From: Archaeoglobus sp. UBA234
GTDB lineage: Archaea > Halobacteriota > Archaeoglobi > Archaeoglobales > Archaeoglobaceae
DNA length: 64,000 nt
NCBI GenBank assembly: GCA_002494625.1
Contig: DACH01000003.1
Span: 1 to 64,000, forward strand
Reading direction: 5' to 3'
The translations under genes were made by a program, and so were the position numbers. Positions 43,560 to 51,957 of the stretch are shown here, piece by piece. The notes below the pieces were generated by a model, which saw only the letters and a program-made list of their open reading frames with translations, was not told where the DNA came from and ran no database searches. Each line of letters begins with the position of its first letter. Position 1 is the first letter of the stretch.

Positions 43560-44684
43560 ATGTGGAATTTCACTTCCCCCACAATAATCTACGGAGATGA
43601 TGCACTGGACTTTCTGAGCGAGCTTGATGGTGAAAGATGTCTGATAGTGACGGACAGCAAACTCATGGAGCTCGGTTATGCTGAAACTGTTGCAGATAAA
43701 CTCAATATGGACTGTGAGGTTTTCAACAAAGTTTCTCCCGAACCGGGAAGAGATGTCATACAGGAAGGTGTAAGGCTGGCTGAAGAGTTCAAACCCTCCT
43801 TCATTGCCGGTTTAGGAGGTGGTAGTTGCCTTGATGCCGCTAAACTCATCTTTGTACTGTATGAAAAACCGGAAATCGATATAACTGAGATCTCTCCTTT
43901 CACCAAACTCGGTTTAAGACAGAAATCCAAACTTATTTGCATTCCAACAACCTTTTCCGGTTCCGAAGCAAGCTGGGCTGCCGTTATCACAGAAGGAGAT
44001 ATAAAATCAGAGATAGCTTCTCCCGAGCTTTTTCCTGATTATGCGGTGGTTGACCCATATTTTGTTGAGAGAATTCCAGTTGAATTGATATCTCAAACCG
44101 GACTGGATGCGCTCCTCAACGCTCTCGAATCTTATGTTTCTCTATGGAGAAATAATTTTTCAGAAGCTCTTGCTTTATATGCCTTTGAAATAATTTTCAG
44201 AACTCTTCCCAAAGCATATTCAGGAGATTTTGAGGCTATAAAGGAGATGCAGATTTCCTCAACAATTGCCGGGCTTGCTTTCAGCAACTCACATGTTGGG
44301 GTTGCTCACAGTCTCGGGCATGCCCTTGGAGCTGAATTTAAGATCCCACATGGACTTGCAACAGGAGTTTTTCTGCCATACTCCATCCAGTTCAACTTTG
44401 AACACGCAAAGGACAGATACACCAGGCTTTTTGAATCATCCGGAGTTAATGGAGGATTAAAAGAGATTGTCGAAGCAGTAAGGAATCTTATGAGGAGTAT
44501 AGACTTCCCTGTTTCCATAAAAGAGATGGGCATCGAGAGCTCTGAATTTAACAGGAGGCTGGATTCAATGGTTGAAAAAGCAGAGATATCAACATGCAAC
44601 CTTGCAAATCCACGGTTTCCTGAAAGGAATGATCTGAAAGAGCTCCTGATGCACGCGTTTGAGGGCAGGGATGTTGATTTTTGA
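43560..44684 (+). CDS. Iron-containing alcohol dehydrogenase family, one metal ligand replaced
   Basis: 374-residue group III (Fe-dependent) NAD(P) alcohol dehydrogenase-like protein. The nucleotide site GLGGGSCLDAAK is near 85-96 and IPTTFSGSEAS near 127. Metal ligands expected as D-x3-H, H and H are D183, then Asn187 where His is usual (GLDALLNALE), H250 in VAHSLGH and H264 in IPHG. The His to Asn change may alter or abolish Fe binding. ATG 43560 with GGGTGA upstream is chosen over GTG 43551. Substrate unknown. Confidence 0.85.
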   Translation: MWNFTSPTIIYGDDALDFLSELDGERCLIVTDSKLMELGYAETVADKLNMDCEVFNKVSPEPGRDVIQEGVRLAEEFKPSFIAGLGGGSCLDAAKLIFVLYEKPEIDITEISPFTKLGLRQKSKLICIPTTFSGSEASWAAVITEGDIKSEIASPELFPDYAVVDPYFVERIPVELISQTGLDALLNALESYVSLWRNNFSEALALYAFEIIFRTLPKAYSGDFEAIKEMQISSTIAGLAFSNSHVGVAHSLGHALGAEFKIPHGLATGVFLPYSIQFNFEHAKDRYTRLFESSGVNGGLKEIVEAVRNLMRSIDFPVSIKEMGIESSEFNRRLDSMVEKAEISTCNLANPRFPERNDLKELLMHAFEGRDVDF

Positions 44685-44709
44685 TGTCCTCGTTCAATTT
44701 CAAAACTGT

Positions 44710-45678
44710 TCAATAAGTTCTCACCATTTCCCTCACACTTTTGTTAAAGGATATCTCACCAACAGACTCAAGCATTCTGCATATCTGAATTAGAAGCTCC
44801 TTGAGAATCGTTCCTTCCTGATTTTTATCTATGGATTCCTGGATTTCATCAGTAAGCTCCTCGACAAGTGAGATAAAGTTTTGAGAGGATACAAGATCAG
44901 ACCTTATAAACGCCTCAAACCCCAGTCTGAATGCTTCCTCCAGTCTCACGATGAATCCATGAACTTCTCTCCTGACATCAATGTCGTACTCCCAGAGATA
45001 CCGGGAAAGAATGAAAAGTATATCCGCAATTTCCTCATAAAACTTTGCAATCATCCTGGATCCAAGCATAAATCTTAGCTCATCCCACTCAGATATTGTA
45101 ATTTTTTTCATCCCTCGGTTTACAAGTCTGACTGAAAGAAGATACAGCCTGTCAAAATCTTCCTCATGCCTGTGTATTCTGCTGTTTATTGTTTCCATAT
45201 TCTCTGGCTCTTTTGCCAGCAGATTGCTCTCTATTTCTTCCAGAAGTCCTGATAGGATCTGATACATCCTTTTTATTATTGTAATCACATCAAAATCAGG
45301 AATTGTAAAAATATGGAGAACCACACAGTCGTTTGTGCAATCAAGAACCTCCATCCCTATAAAGTGATGGGAAATTTCGGATATCTCTGTTATGTGCTTT
45401 CCAACACCCTCCTGCTGGAGAATTATCCTGTCCACACCCAGTGAATATATCGAGCCTAGAAATCTTTTAAGAAACCTCTTATCATAGCTGGGTATCCTAC
45501 TCACTTCAACTCTGATTTCTTCTCGCTCCTCTTTCTGGGGTTGAATGACTACAAATTCATCAAATTCTCTTAAAATGATTTCATCTCCCTGCTTTAAATT
45601 GAATCTGGAAATCCACTCCTTTGGTAGACTTACCATATAACTTGAACCACCAACAAGCTGAAGTTTTCTTATTTTCAT
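44710..45678 (-). CDS. PhoU-family regulator with N-terminal AbrB-like DNA-binding domain
   Basis: 322 residues. Residues 1-45 (MKIRKLQLVGGSSYMVSLPK, then W and QGDEIIL) form a SpoVT/AbrB swapped-hairpin DNA-binding domain; the remainder is helical in two PhoU-like repeats (LSGLLEEIESNLLA, EEIADILFILSRYLWE). This fusion is common in archaea, where it is thought to regulate phosphate uptake, but no pst genes are adjacent. Divergent from korC across a 232-bp region with a palindrome. Confidence 0.85.
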   Translation of the reverse strand: MKIRKLQLVGGSSYMVSLPKEWISRFNLKQGDEIILREFDEFVVIQPQKEEREEIRVEVSRIPSYDKRFLKRFLGSIYSLGVDRIILQQEGVGKHITEISEISHHFIGMEVLDCTNDCVVLHIFTIPDFDVITIIKRMYQILSGLLEEIESNLLAKEPENMETINSRIHRHEEDFDRLYLLSVRLVNRGMKKITISEWDELRFMLGSRMIAKFYEEIADILFILSRYLWEYDIDVRREVHGFIVRLEEAFRLGFEAFIRSDLVSSQNFISLVEELTDEIQESIDKNQEGTILKELLIQICRMLESVGEISFNKSVREMVRTY

Positions 45679-45736
45679 CAAAGCCACTGATTTAAAATGA
45701 TACTTAAACCTATCTTTTATTACCTCATGGTTTGAA

Positions 45737-45761
45737 ATAATTGGGGTCTGAAGCCAATTAT
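45737..45761. promoter_or_regulatory. Candidate operator: ATAATTGG-N9-CCAATTAT palindrome
   Basis: A perfect 8-bp inverted repeat with a 9-bp spacer, located between the divergent PhoU/AbrB gene and korC. It is not at the 3' end of any gene, so a terminator role is unlikely. It may bind the adjacent AbrB-like regulator. Confidence 0.45.
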
Positions 45762-45880
45762 CAATACAAGATTACTGAAACATCCTGAAATTTTAAGCCA
45801 GTAAAAAAAATATGTATTGCAACAGAGATGGTGTAGCTGCTCGATAAATATGTATATTATGATGTAATATTTTAGAAAAG

Positions 45881-45889
45881 TTTATAAAA
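45881..45889 (+). promoter_or_regulatory. TATA box of the kor operon
   Basis: TTTATAAAA centred 27 nt before the korC ATG, with no ribosome site in between, indicating a leaderless first gene. Confidence 0.55.
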
Positions 45890-45910
45890 TTTAAAAAAAG
45901 AGTTTTAAAC

Positions 45911-46483
45911 ATGATAGTAGCCGAATCACCCACTCATGCTTATTTGACAGATAATAGCATAAACATAAGGATAGCCGGTAGAGGTGGACAGGGAATCATA
46001 AAGGCAGGGTTGCTTCTGGCTGAGGCTCTTGTCCTTGAGGGGAAAAATGTTGCCCAGACACAAAACTATGGTCCTGAAGCTAGAGGTGGAGCGTGCAGAA
46101 CCGACATAGTAGCAAGTCTAGAAGAGATAGACTATCCAGGATTACAGAGAATAGATTACCTCATAGTTCTAGATGAGGGGGCATATGCCAGATACCTTCC
46201 AATGCTCAACGAGAGAACAATTGTTATCTATGACTCAGACCTTGTTAAATCTGCTAAGAAAGGATATGGATTTCCATTCACAAGAATTTCAAAAGATAAG
46301 TTTGGCAGTGAACTCTTTGCAAATATGATAGCTCTTGGAGCCTTTGTTTCACTGACAGATATAGTAAAGCCAGAGACGCTCCAGCATGTTATAAAAAAGA
46401 GGATGAAAAACCCTGAAAAGAACATCAGTGCATTCAGGCTTGGAGCTGAAATTGCCATTGCTCCAGAAATTATCACGCGGTAA
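45911..46483 (+). CDS. korC: 2-oxoglutarate:ferredoxin oxidoreductase, gamma subunit
   Basis: 190 residues of the POR gamma family: IRIAGRGGQGIIKAGLLLAE near residue 19, QNYGPEARGGACRTD near 49 and DYLIVLDEGAYARY near 78. The Arg-Gly-rich loops bind CoA/partner subunits. First gene of korCDAB. A short N-terminal extension (MIVAESPTHAYLTDN) precedes the usual domain start. Confidence 0.9.
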   Translation: MIVAESPTHAYLTDNSINIRIAGRGGQGIIKAGLLLAEALVLEGKNVAQTQNYGPEARGGACRTDIVASLEEIDYPGLQRIDYLIVLDEGAYARYLPMLNERTIVIYDSDLVKSAKKGYGFPFTRISKDKFGSELFANMIALGAFVSLTDIVKPETLQHVIKKRMKNPEKNISAFRLGAEIAIAPEIITR

Positions 46484-46516
46484 AAAAACTTAAAATTGAT
46501 CTGCAAAAGATTTGGC

Positions 46517-46717
46517 ATGAACAAAAAAAGATACGCTGTAGTTGTTGATCTAAGACTCTGCAAAAAGTGTGGAATCTGTTCCTTTATCTGTCCGAAGGAT
46601 GTTTTTTCCACATATGGTGATGTAATAAACTCGACAGAATGTTCAGGTTGCAAACAGTGTGAGATTTACTGCCCTGATTTTGCGGTAGAGGTTATCAAAA
46701 TAACAGAGGAAGAGTGA
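46517..46717 (+). CDS. korD: 2-oxoglutarate:ferredoxin oxidoreductase, delta (ferredoxin) subunit
   Basis: 66-residue 2[4Fe-4S] subunit with CKKCGICSFICP and CSGCKQCEIYCPDFA motifs. It hands electrons from the TPP enzyme to soluble ferredoxin. ATG 46517 is chosen over the upstream frame at 46496 because the protein then begins MNKKRYAVVV, as in the family. Gap of 5 nt to korA. Confidence 0.9.
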   Translation: MNKKRYAVVVDLRLCKKCGICSFICPKDVFSTYGDVINSTECSGCKQCEIYCPDFAVEVIKITEEE

Positions 46718-46722
46718 TAATC

Positions 46723-47766
46723 ATGACAAAAGAGCTTATTCAGGGAAATGAGGCTGCAGTTAGGGGCGCAATAAATGCAGGCTGCAATTTTTTTGCAGGT
46801 TATCCCATAACACCATCATCAGAAATAGCCCATGGAATGGCTGAACTGTTGCCCAAATTCAATGGAGTTTTTGTCCAGATGGAGGATGAAATTGCCTCAA
46901 TTTCCGCAGCTATTGGTGCCTCAATGGCCGGAGCAAAAGCCATGACGGCAACTTCAGGTCCTGGCTTCAGTTTAATGCAGGAGAGTATTGGATATGCAGC
47001 AATAACAGAGACTCCCGTTATTATCTACAATGTGATGAGGGTTGGTCCTTCAACAGGAATCCCAACTGCTCCATCTCAAGGAGATGTTATGCAGGCAAGA
47101 TATGGAAGTCATGGAGATTATCCCATTATCGTTCTTTCTCCTGCAACCGTTGAGGATATGTATCATCTCACAGTAGAGGCTTTTGAGCTGGCTCATAAGT
47201 TTTCATCACCGGTTACAGTCCTTTCAGATGAAATAATCGGCCATATGAGGGAGAGCGTTACCCTGCCTGAGCTGGGAGAGAGAATTGAGCTTCCCGAATC
47301 AGAAAACATTATCGGAATTGGAAGAAGAATGCACAGAACGGGACTCGCACATAATGAACACGGATTGCCTACAACAGATTTTAAAGAATATGAGGGGTTA
47401 ATAAAGAGACTTTTTGCAAAATTTGATTCTTTTAAGCCAAAAGTTAAAGTTGAGAATGGTGATGCTGATGTGATTTTCATTGCCTATGGCTCCTCCTATC
47501 GCTCGGCAAGGCGGGCAGTTAAAATTTTGATAGGCAAAGGGGTGGACGCGGGAATTTTGAAACTGGAAACCCTGTTTCCTTTCCCGGAAAAGGAGGTCAG
47601 AAAAATTTCAAAAAAAGCTGAGAGGGTAATCGTACCTGAGATGAACATGGGTCAGATACTCAGAGAAGTTGAGAGGGTTTGCTGCTGTGATGTGGTGGGT
47701 GTTTCCTTCTTCGGTTCCCTCATCATACCAGAGGTTCTTGCCAAGAAAGTGGAGGAGATGCTATGA
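46723..47766 (+). CDS. korA: 2-oxoglutarate:ferredoxin oxidoreductase, alpha subunit
   Basis: 347 residues. QGNEAAVRGAINAGCNFFAG, GYPITPSSEIAH, then TATSGPGFSLMQESIGYA is the KorA/VorA-type signature; the last is closer to Kor than Por. Forms the TPP pyrimidine-binding half with KorB. It is the Kor family by motif, although a broader 2-oxoacid range is possible. Its stop overlaps the korB start by 4 nt. Confidence 0.9.
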   Translation: MTKELIQGNEAAVRGAINAGCNFFAGYPITPSSEIAHGMAELLPKFNGVFVQMEDEIASISAAIGASMAGAKAMTATSGPGFSLMQESIGYAAITETPVIIYNVMRVGPSTGIPTAPSQGDVMQARYGSHGDYPIIVLSPATVEDMYHLTVEAFELAHKFSSPVTVLSDEIIGHMRESVTLPELGERIELPESENIIGIGRRMHRTGLAHNEHGLPTTDFKEYEGLIKRLFAKFDSFKPKVKVENGDADVIFIAYGSSYRSARRAVKILIGKGVDAGILKLETLFPFPEKEVRKISKKAERVIVPEMNMGQILREVERVCCCDVVGVSFFGSLIIPEVLAKKVEEML

Positions 47767-48536
47767 AGGCTGAATATGCAGAGATGCTCCGGGATACACT
47801 TCCTCATGTATGGTGTGCAGGTTGTGGTAATGGAATAGTCCTTGGAGCTTTTATAAGAGCCTTCAAAAATACAGGGATGGAAAGAGATAAAACTGTCGTG
47901 GTGAGTGGAATAGGGTGCAGTGGCAGGATAAGCCAGTATCTTGATTTTGATACCGTACACACCACACATGGAAGAGCTCTCGCCTTTGCAACTGGTATAA
48001 AGCTTGCAAATCCTTCATTGAATGTTGTTGTTTTCATGGGGGATGGAGATGCGGTTGCAATAGGTGGAAACCATTTCATTCATGCATGTAGAAGGAACAT
48101 CGACATCACGGCTGTTATAATCAACAACTCCATCTACGGAATGACTGGTGGTCAGACTGCTCCCACAACCCCTGAAGGGAGAAGGACAAAAACATCCCCT
48201 TACGGAAACCCCGAAAGCCCCTTTGACATTTCGAAACTGGCTATTACAGCCGGAGCAACATATGTGGCAAGATTTACCTCATACCATACAAGATGGTTGG
48301 AGAAGGCGATTGCGGAGGCTATGCTGCACAAGGGTTTCAGTGTTGTTGAGGCAATAACAGGCTGTCCCACTCACTGGAAGATGAAGCCATATGAGATTCT
48401 CAGACTCCAAAAGGAGAAATTTGTGAGAAGCTCAATAGAGTCGGTTGAAGAGATTAGACCAGAGGATATCGGCATATTTAAAAGAGAGGTTAAACAGGAA
48501 TTCTGCGAAAAGGTTCACAAAATTTTGAGGAATTGA
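47763..48536 (+). CDS. korB: 2-oxoglutarate:ferredoxin oxidoreductase, beta subunit
   Basis: 257 residues with the TPP diphosphate-binding motif GDGDAVAIGGNHFIHACRRN...NN (about 97-124) and HVWCAGCGNGIVLGAF near the start; Cys residues 18 and 21 plus a third (GCSGR) are placed as ligands of the [4Fe-4S] cluster of this subunit. Together with KorACD it oxidises 2-oxoglutarate to succinyl-CoA, or runs reductively. Last gene of the operon. Confidence 0.92.
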   Translation: MKAEYAEMLRDTLPHVWCAGCGNGIVLGAFIRAFKNTGMERDKTVVVSGIGCSGRISQYLDFDTVHTTHGRALAFATGIKLANPSLNVVVFMGDGDAVAIGGNHFIHACRRNIDITAVIINNSIYGMTGGQTAPTTPEGRRTKTSPYGNPESPFDISKLAITAGATYVARFTSYHTRWLEKAIAEAMLHKGFSVVEAITGCPTHWKMKPYEILRLQKEKFVRSSIESVEEIRPEDIGIFKREVKQEFCEKVHKILRN

Positions 48537-48643
48537 ATCGTTTTTTCTCTTTCCGTTGTTATTTTATCATACAACCTCCAAACAACTCTCTCCATCATTA
48601 AAAATTCAGAAAAAATTAACTATTATCCCATCTACCTTTCAAC

Positions 48644-50125
48644 ATGATGTCTTTTATCATGAGGCTATCATTCATTATGGCTTTAACACTGAGTCTGTTT
48701 TTCATTCCGTCTGTTTCAGGAGAAATTGTCCATATAAGTGAGTGTAGTATAATCGATGAATCAGGCTACTACGTTCTGGATGCAGATATAGAAGTGAACA
48801 AATCAAAATGCATTGAGATCAAAAGCGATGGTGTTACATTAGATGGTAACGGTAGAACAGTAAGTGCAGGATACTTTGGCGGAACTTATGCGATCTATGC
48901 TTTTCACCCAAATGGTATCAGCAATCTTACCATAAAGAACATTGTACTGAAAAACTGGGCTTATGGCATATACTCAAAAGGAATTAAAAACATGAAGGTG
49001 GATAATCTCAGGATTGAAGGGAGTTTCTTTGGAATATACATGTCAGAAGTCGAGAAAGCAATCATTTCAGATTCAATAATAAATGAGACAAAGAAAAACG
49101 GTATTGTTCTGGAAAGAGTTCTGAACGCTGACATTTCTACCGAAATATCCAATACAGGTACAGGCATACTTGTTTCAAACTCAAAAGGAGTTTCAATTCA
49201 TGATTCCTCAGTTTCTGGAAGTGATAAGGGGATAAACCTTAGAGACTCCTTAGATGTGGTAATCAAAAACACAAGGGTGAACAATAACAACAACTTTGGC
49301 GTCTATATCAAAAACACCAACAACGCTGAAATTTCAGGTTCTGAGATTTTAAAAAACAGCTATGACGGAATAAAAGTCTACAATTCTGAAAACTGCAGGG
49401 TAAATGTGAACAAAGTCAAGCAAAACCGCATTGGAATATTCCTTGAGTTCGCAGAGTCATGCAAAATCCTTGACAACGAGGTTTCAGATAATTCCGAGGG
49501 TGGAATAATACTCTCCAACACTAAAGACAGCCATGTGACGGGGAATAAACTCGAAAACAATGGAAAAGGATTGGGTTCTGCCTCATCTACCCTGAACCTC
49601 TTCAACTCAAATATTATAAAAGGAGGTGAATACGCAATCGCTTTCTCTGACACGACCTTCAGCACCATAACAGATAACAGAGTAGAGGGGGCAAAATATG
49701 GCATTTACATATCGGGAGACAGTGAAAAAAATCTGATTTACCTCAACAGCCTCAACGCTCTAAGGAATGCCTATGATGAGGGGAAAGATGATAGCTGGTA
49801 CTCTCCAGACCTCAAAAAGGGCAACTACTACTCGGACTACAGAGGAACAGACAGATATGGTGACGGAATAGGAGATCAGGACTATATCATCCCACCAGGT
49901 GATACAAGAGACATTTATCCACTGATGGAACCACACTACGAGGTGAAAAAGGTTGCTGAGAAGGAAGTTAAAATTGAGACCACTGAAACAAAAGTTCCTG
50001 AGGAAAAAGGAGCTGAGGAGACAAAACCATCATTCATACCATCAATTCCGGGATTTGAGATTCTGATTGTTCTAATTTCAGTCGCAATCGCCTTTATAAT
50101 CGCCCTGTTGAGAAAGAATAGGTGA
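48644..50125 (+). CDS. Secreted beta-helix (NosD/PbH1) protein with PGF-CTERM tail
   Basis: 493 residues: signal peptide (about 1-27, MALTLSLFFIPSVSG), then a right-handed parallel beta-helix with roughly 15 PbH1 repeats (repeated NNAEISGSEI, DNEVSDNSEGGIIL and DSHVTGNKLENNGKG type turns). A charged Lys/Glu/Thr linker follows (about 430-460), then PGFEILIVLISVAIAFIIALL and RKNR, a PGF-CTERM sorting signal cut by archaeosortase and lipid-anchored. The likely place is the cell surface; ligand unknown. Monocistronic. Confidence 0.83.
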   Translation: MMSFIMRLSFIMALTLSLFFIPSVSGEIVHISECSIIDESGYYVLDADIEVNKSKCIEIKSDGVTLDGNGRTVSAGYFGGTYAIYAFHPNGISNLTIKNIVLKNWAYGIYSKGIKNMKVDNLRIEGSFFGIYMSEVEKAIISDSIINETKKNGIVLERVLNADISTEISNTGTGILVSNSKGVSIHDSSVSGSDKGINLRDSLDVVIKNTRVNNNNNFGVYIKNTNNAEISGSEILKNSYDGIKVYNSENCRVNVNKVKQNRIGIFLEFAESCKILDNEVSDNSEGGIILSNTKDSHVTGNKLENNGKGLGSASSTLNLFNSNIIKGGEYAIAFSDTTFSTITDNRVEGAKYGIYISGDSEKNLIYLNSLNALRNAYDEGKDDSWYSPDLKKGNYYSDYRGTDRYGDGIGDQDYIIPPGDTRDIYPLMEPHYEVKKVAEKEVKIETTETKVPEEKGAEETKPSFIPSIPGFEILIVLISVAIAFIIALLRKNR

Positions 50126-50230
50126 TTTTTATTACTTTACCTTCAATTATTTTACCTTCAGAACCTGTGAAAAAAGCGCTGAGAACACCACAATCCTTAT
50201 AAGCACAAACTTCAGATTGCCCACATAGGG

Positions 50231-50317
50231 GGGCCGGTGGCTCAGCCAGGCAGAGCAGCGGACTCTTAAGCCCTCGGAGATATCCGCCGGTCGGGGGTTC
50301 AAATCCCTCCCGGCCCG
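50231..50317 (+). tRNA. tRNA-Lys(CUU) with a 13-nt intron
   Basis: Acceptor GGGCCGG 50231-50237 pairs with CCGGCCC 50310-50316, then discriminator G; CCA is not encoded. D-arm GCTC...GAGC is regular, T-arm GGGGG-TTCAAAT-CCCTC is regular (one G-U). The anticodon arm is GCGGA 50258-50262 and TCCGC 50283-50287 around loop CT-CTT-A with anticodon CTT at 50265-50267. A 13-nt insert follows position 37. Confidence 0.95.
50269..50281 (+). other. Archaeal tRNA intron (bulge-helix-bulge)
   Basis: The insert AGCCCTCGGAGAT lies at the canonical 37/38 site. CTCT 50263-50266 pairs with GGAG 50276-50279 (one G-U) as the 4-bp helix; bulges TA|A and AT|A match the splice points at 50268/50269 and 50281/50282. 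The remaining intron loop is only 6 nt. Confidence 0.85.
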
Positions 50318-50396
50318 CTTGCTCTACTCTTTTCCCGGAGACCAAAACCCCCATAATCTGCTGTGTAACAAGTAAACTAAAATAATAAAGAATAAA

Positions 50397-51866
50397 TCAG
50401 GCTGGAGAAGCACTGAAAGCTCTTTCTGTCTTCCAGAATACTGCATAGGTTATGAAGGACGCTATAAGTCCTGGAACAACTGGATAAATCCAGTAAACCC
50501 TGTAAAAATACAGATACCACACAATGCAAACAATAACAGCGACAATCATGCTTGCTAAAGCAGGTATTTCTGATGGCTTGCTTGAGTAAAATGAAGATAG
50601 CAGAGGTAGGAGGAAGGCAGATGTTATTACGGAGAAGCTCAATCCAACTATCACCACTATCACATCAGGTGGATTTAACGCGAGAGTTACGGGAATCAGA
50701 GCAAAAACAAAAACACTCAATCTTGTGATTATAAGTTCTGTTCTCTCACTCAGATGTTTGGCATTATGGAGAATATCCCTAACAAAAGATGTGGCTATTA
50801 CATGAACAAGTGAATTTATCGTGCTCATAGCTGCTGCAACGATTGCTGTGAGAATCAAAGCGTTAAAACCTGCTGGAAAGAGCTTCATCGCAATAAAGGG
50901 CACAACTAAATCAGAGTTTTTGAGGTACTTCACCGGATCATCGTACTCGGGAATTATGAGCCATCCAAAGGGACCGATGCTGAAGACACAGATGGCAAAT
51001 ATTCCGATAATGAGCGGTGTAAGGATTGCTCCCTTCTCTATGACTCTTTCATCCTTGGCTGCAACAAATCTCACAACAAGTTGAGGGCTTGCCAGCTGTG
51101 CTATGCTTATTGCAAATGTGAGGCTGAGAACAAAGGGTATTACCATCCCGGCATTCATTATGGGTGGAGGGGCTAACTTTCCAAACTCAAAAAAATTGCT
51201 TCCCGATCCCATCAAGGTTTCAACATTCTCCAAACTCTCAATTGCTGAAAAAGGACCTCCAAGATAGAACATGACTGCAATAAACAGCAGAACTCCACCC
51301 ACAAGAACCAGAACTCCCTGAATCAAATCCGTAATAACAACTGCCCTGAAACCACCTATTGCGGTGTAAACCATAACAACTCCTGCCGTTATGAGCAGAG
51401 CCATGGTATAATCTATGCCGAGCATCACTTCAAGCAGATTTCCTGCTCCCTTATAGATAGATACCATATAAAACTGGAAAAATACAATTATTACAATTGA
51501 TGCTACAAACTGTGTAGCCTTTCCAAAGTTCATTCCAAATATCTCCGGAATCGTCAGCGAGCCATGTTTATCTGCAATTCTCTTCATTGGTGGGGCTATT
51601 ACCATCCATGCCATTATTGCAAAAAGAATGTGAAAGAAGATCAGAAAGGCTGACCACTGGAAACCCGCAACAAAACCGAATCCTCCACCCCCGAGGAATG
51701 CTGCTGTGCTGAAGTAGGTTGCAAAGAAGGAGAAACTGACAAGAAGTACACCCAAGTTTTTGCCCGCAAGATAGTAATCAAGCATTCCCTTTGTTTTCCT
51801 GTACTCGTAAATTCCTAATATCACCATCAAAAAAAGATATACTGCCAGTACGGTGATCTCAATCAT
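50397..51866 (-). CDS. Sodium:solute symporter (SSS family)
   Basis: 489 residues and about 13 membrane spans. SSS signatures: YYLAGKNLG near 31, the substrate/Na region SFFATYFSTAAFLGGGGFG near 46, TAIGGFRAVVITDLIQGVLV near 170 and AAAMSTINSLVHVIATSFVRDI near 345 (Na2-site Ser/Thr). The closest functional types are acetate/carboxylate and pantothenate permeases. Start ATG overlaps the stop of a 30-residue membrane protein, and a PaaK-like ligase lies upstream; together they suggest an organic acid uptake operon. Confidence 0.9.
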   Translation of the reverse strand: MIEITVLAVYLFLMVILGIYEYRKTKGMLDYYLAGKNLGVLLVSFSFFATYFSTAAFLGGGGFGFVAGFQWSAFLIFFHILFAIMAWMVIAPPMKRIADKHGSLTIPEIFGMNFGKATQFVASIVIIVFFQFYMVSIYKGAGNLLEVMLGIDYTMALLITAGVVMVYTAIGGFRAVVITDLIQGVLVLVGGVLLFIAVMFYLGGPFSAIESLENVETLMGSGSNFFEFGKLAPPPIMNAGMVIPFVLSLTFAISIAQLASPQLVVRFVAAKDERVIEKGAILTPLIIGIFAICVFSIGPFGWLIIPEYDDPVKYLKNSDLVVPFIAMKLFPAGFNALILTAIVAAAMSTINSLVHVIATSFVRDILHNAKHLSERTELIITRLSVFVFALIPVTLALNPPDVIVVIVGLSFSVITSAFLLPLLSSFYSSKPSEIPALASMIVAVIVCIVWYLYFYRVYWIYPVVPGLIASFITYAVFWKTERAFSASPA

Positions 51867-51955
51867 TCAATCACCTTAAAGCTCCTCCTGCAGGCAATCA
51901 GAAATCCTGCAAACATGAGAACTATCGAGGCTGCATAAACTGCTTCAATAACCAT
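51863..51955 (-). CDS. 30-residue single-span membrane protein coupled to the symporter
   Basis: MVIEAVYAASIVLMFAGFLI followed by ACRRSFKVIE: one hydrophobic helix then a basic cytoplasmic end. A GGAGGG-like ribosome site is directly upstream within the last codons of the PaaK gene, and its TGA overlaps the symporter ATG by 4 nt. The precise coupling at both ends supports translation. Accessory small subunits occur in other SSS permeases; that role here is inference. Confidence 0.7.
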   Translation of the reverse strand: MVIEAVYAASIVLMFAGFLIACRRSFKVIE

Positions 51956-51957
51956 AA

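Noticed and set aside
45911..48536. Pyruvate (Por) rather than 2-oxoglutarate oxidoreductase
   Set aside because: Subunit lengths and the SGPGFSLMQESIGYA block of the alpha subunit are closer to Kor; Por alpha is usually longer. Not fully excluded.
50094..50354. ORF on the minus strand spanning the tRNA
   Set aside because: It reads through the complete tRNA-Lys gene, so it is not a protein gene.
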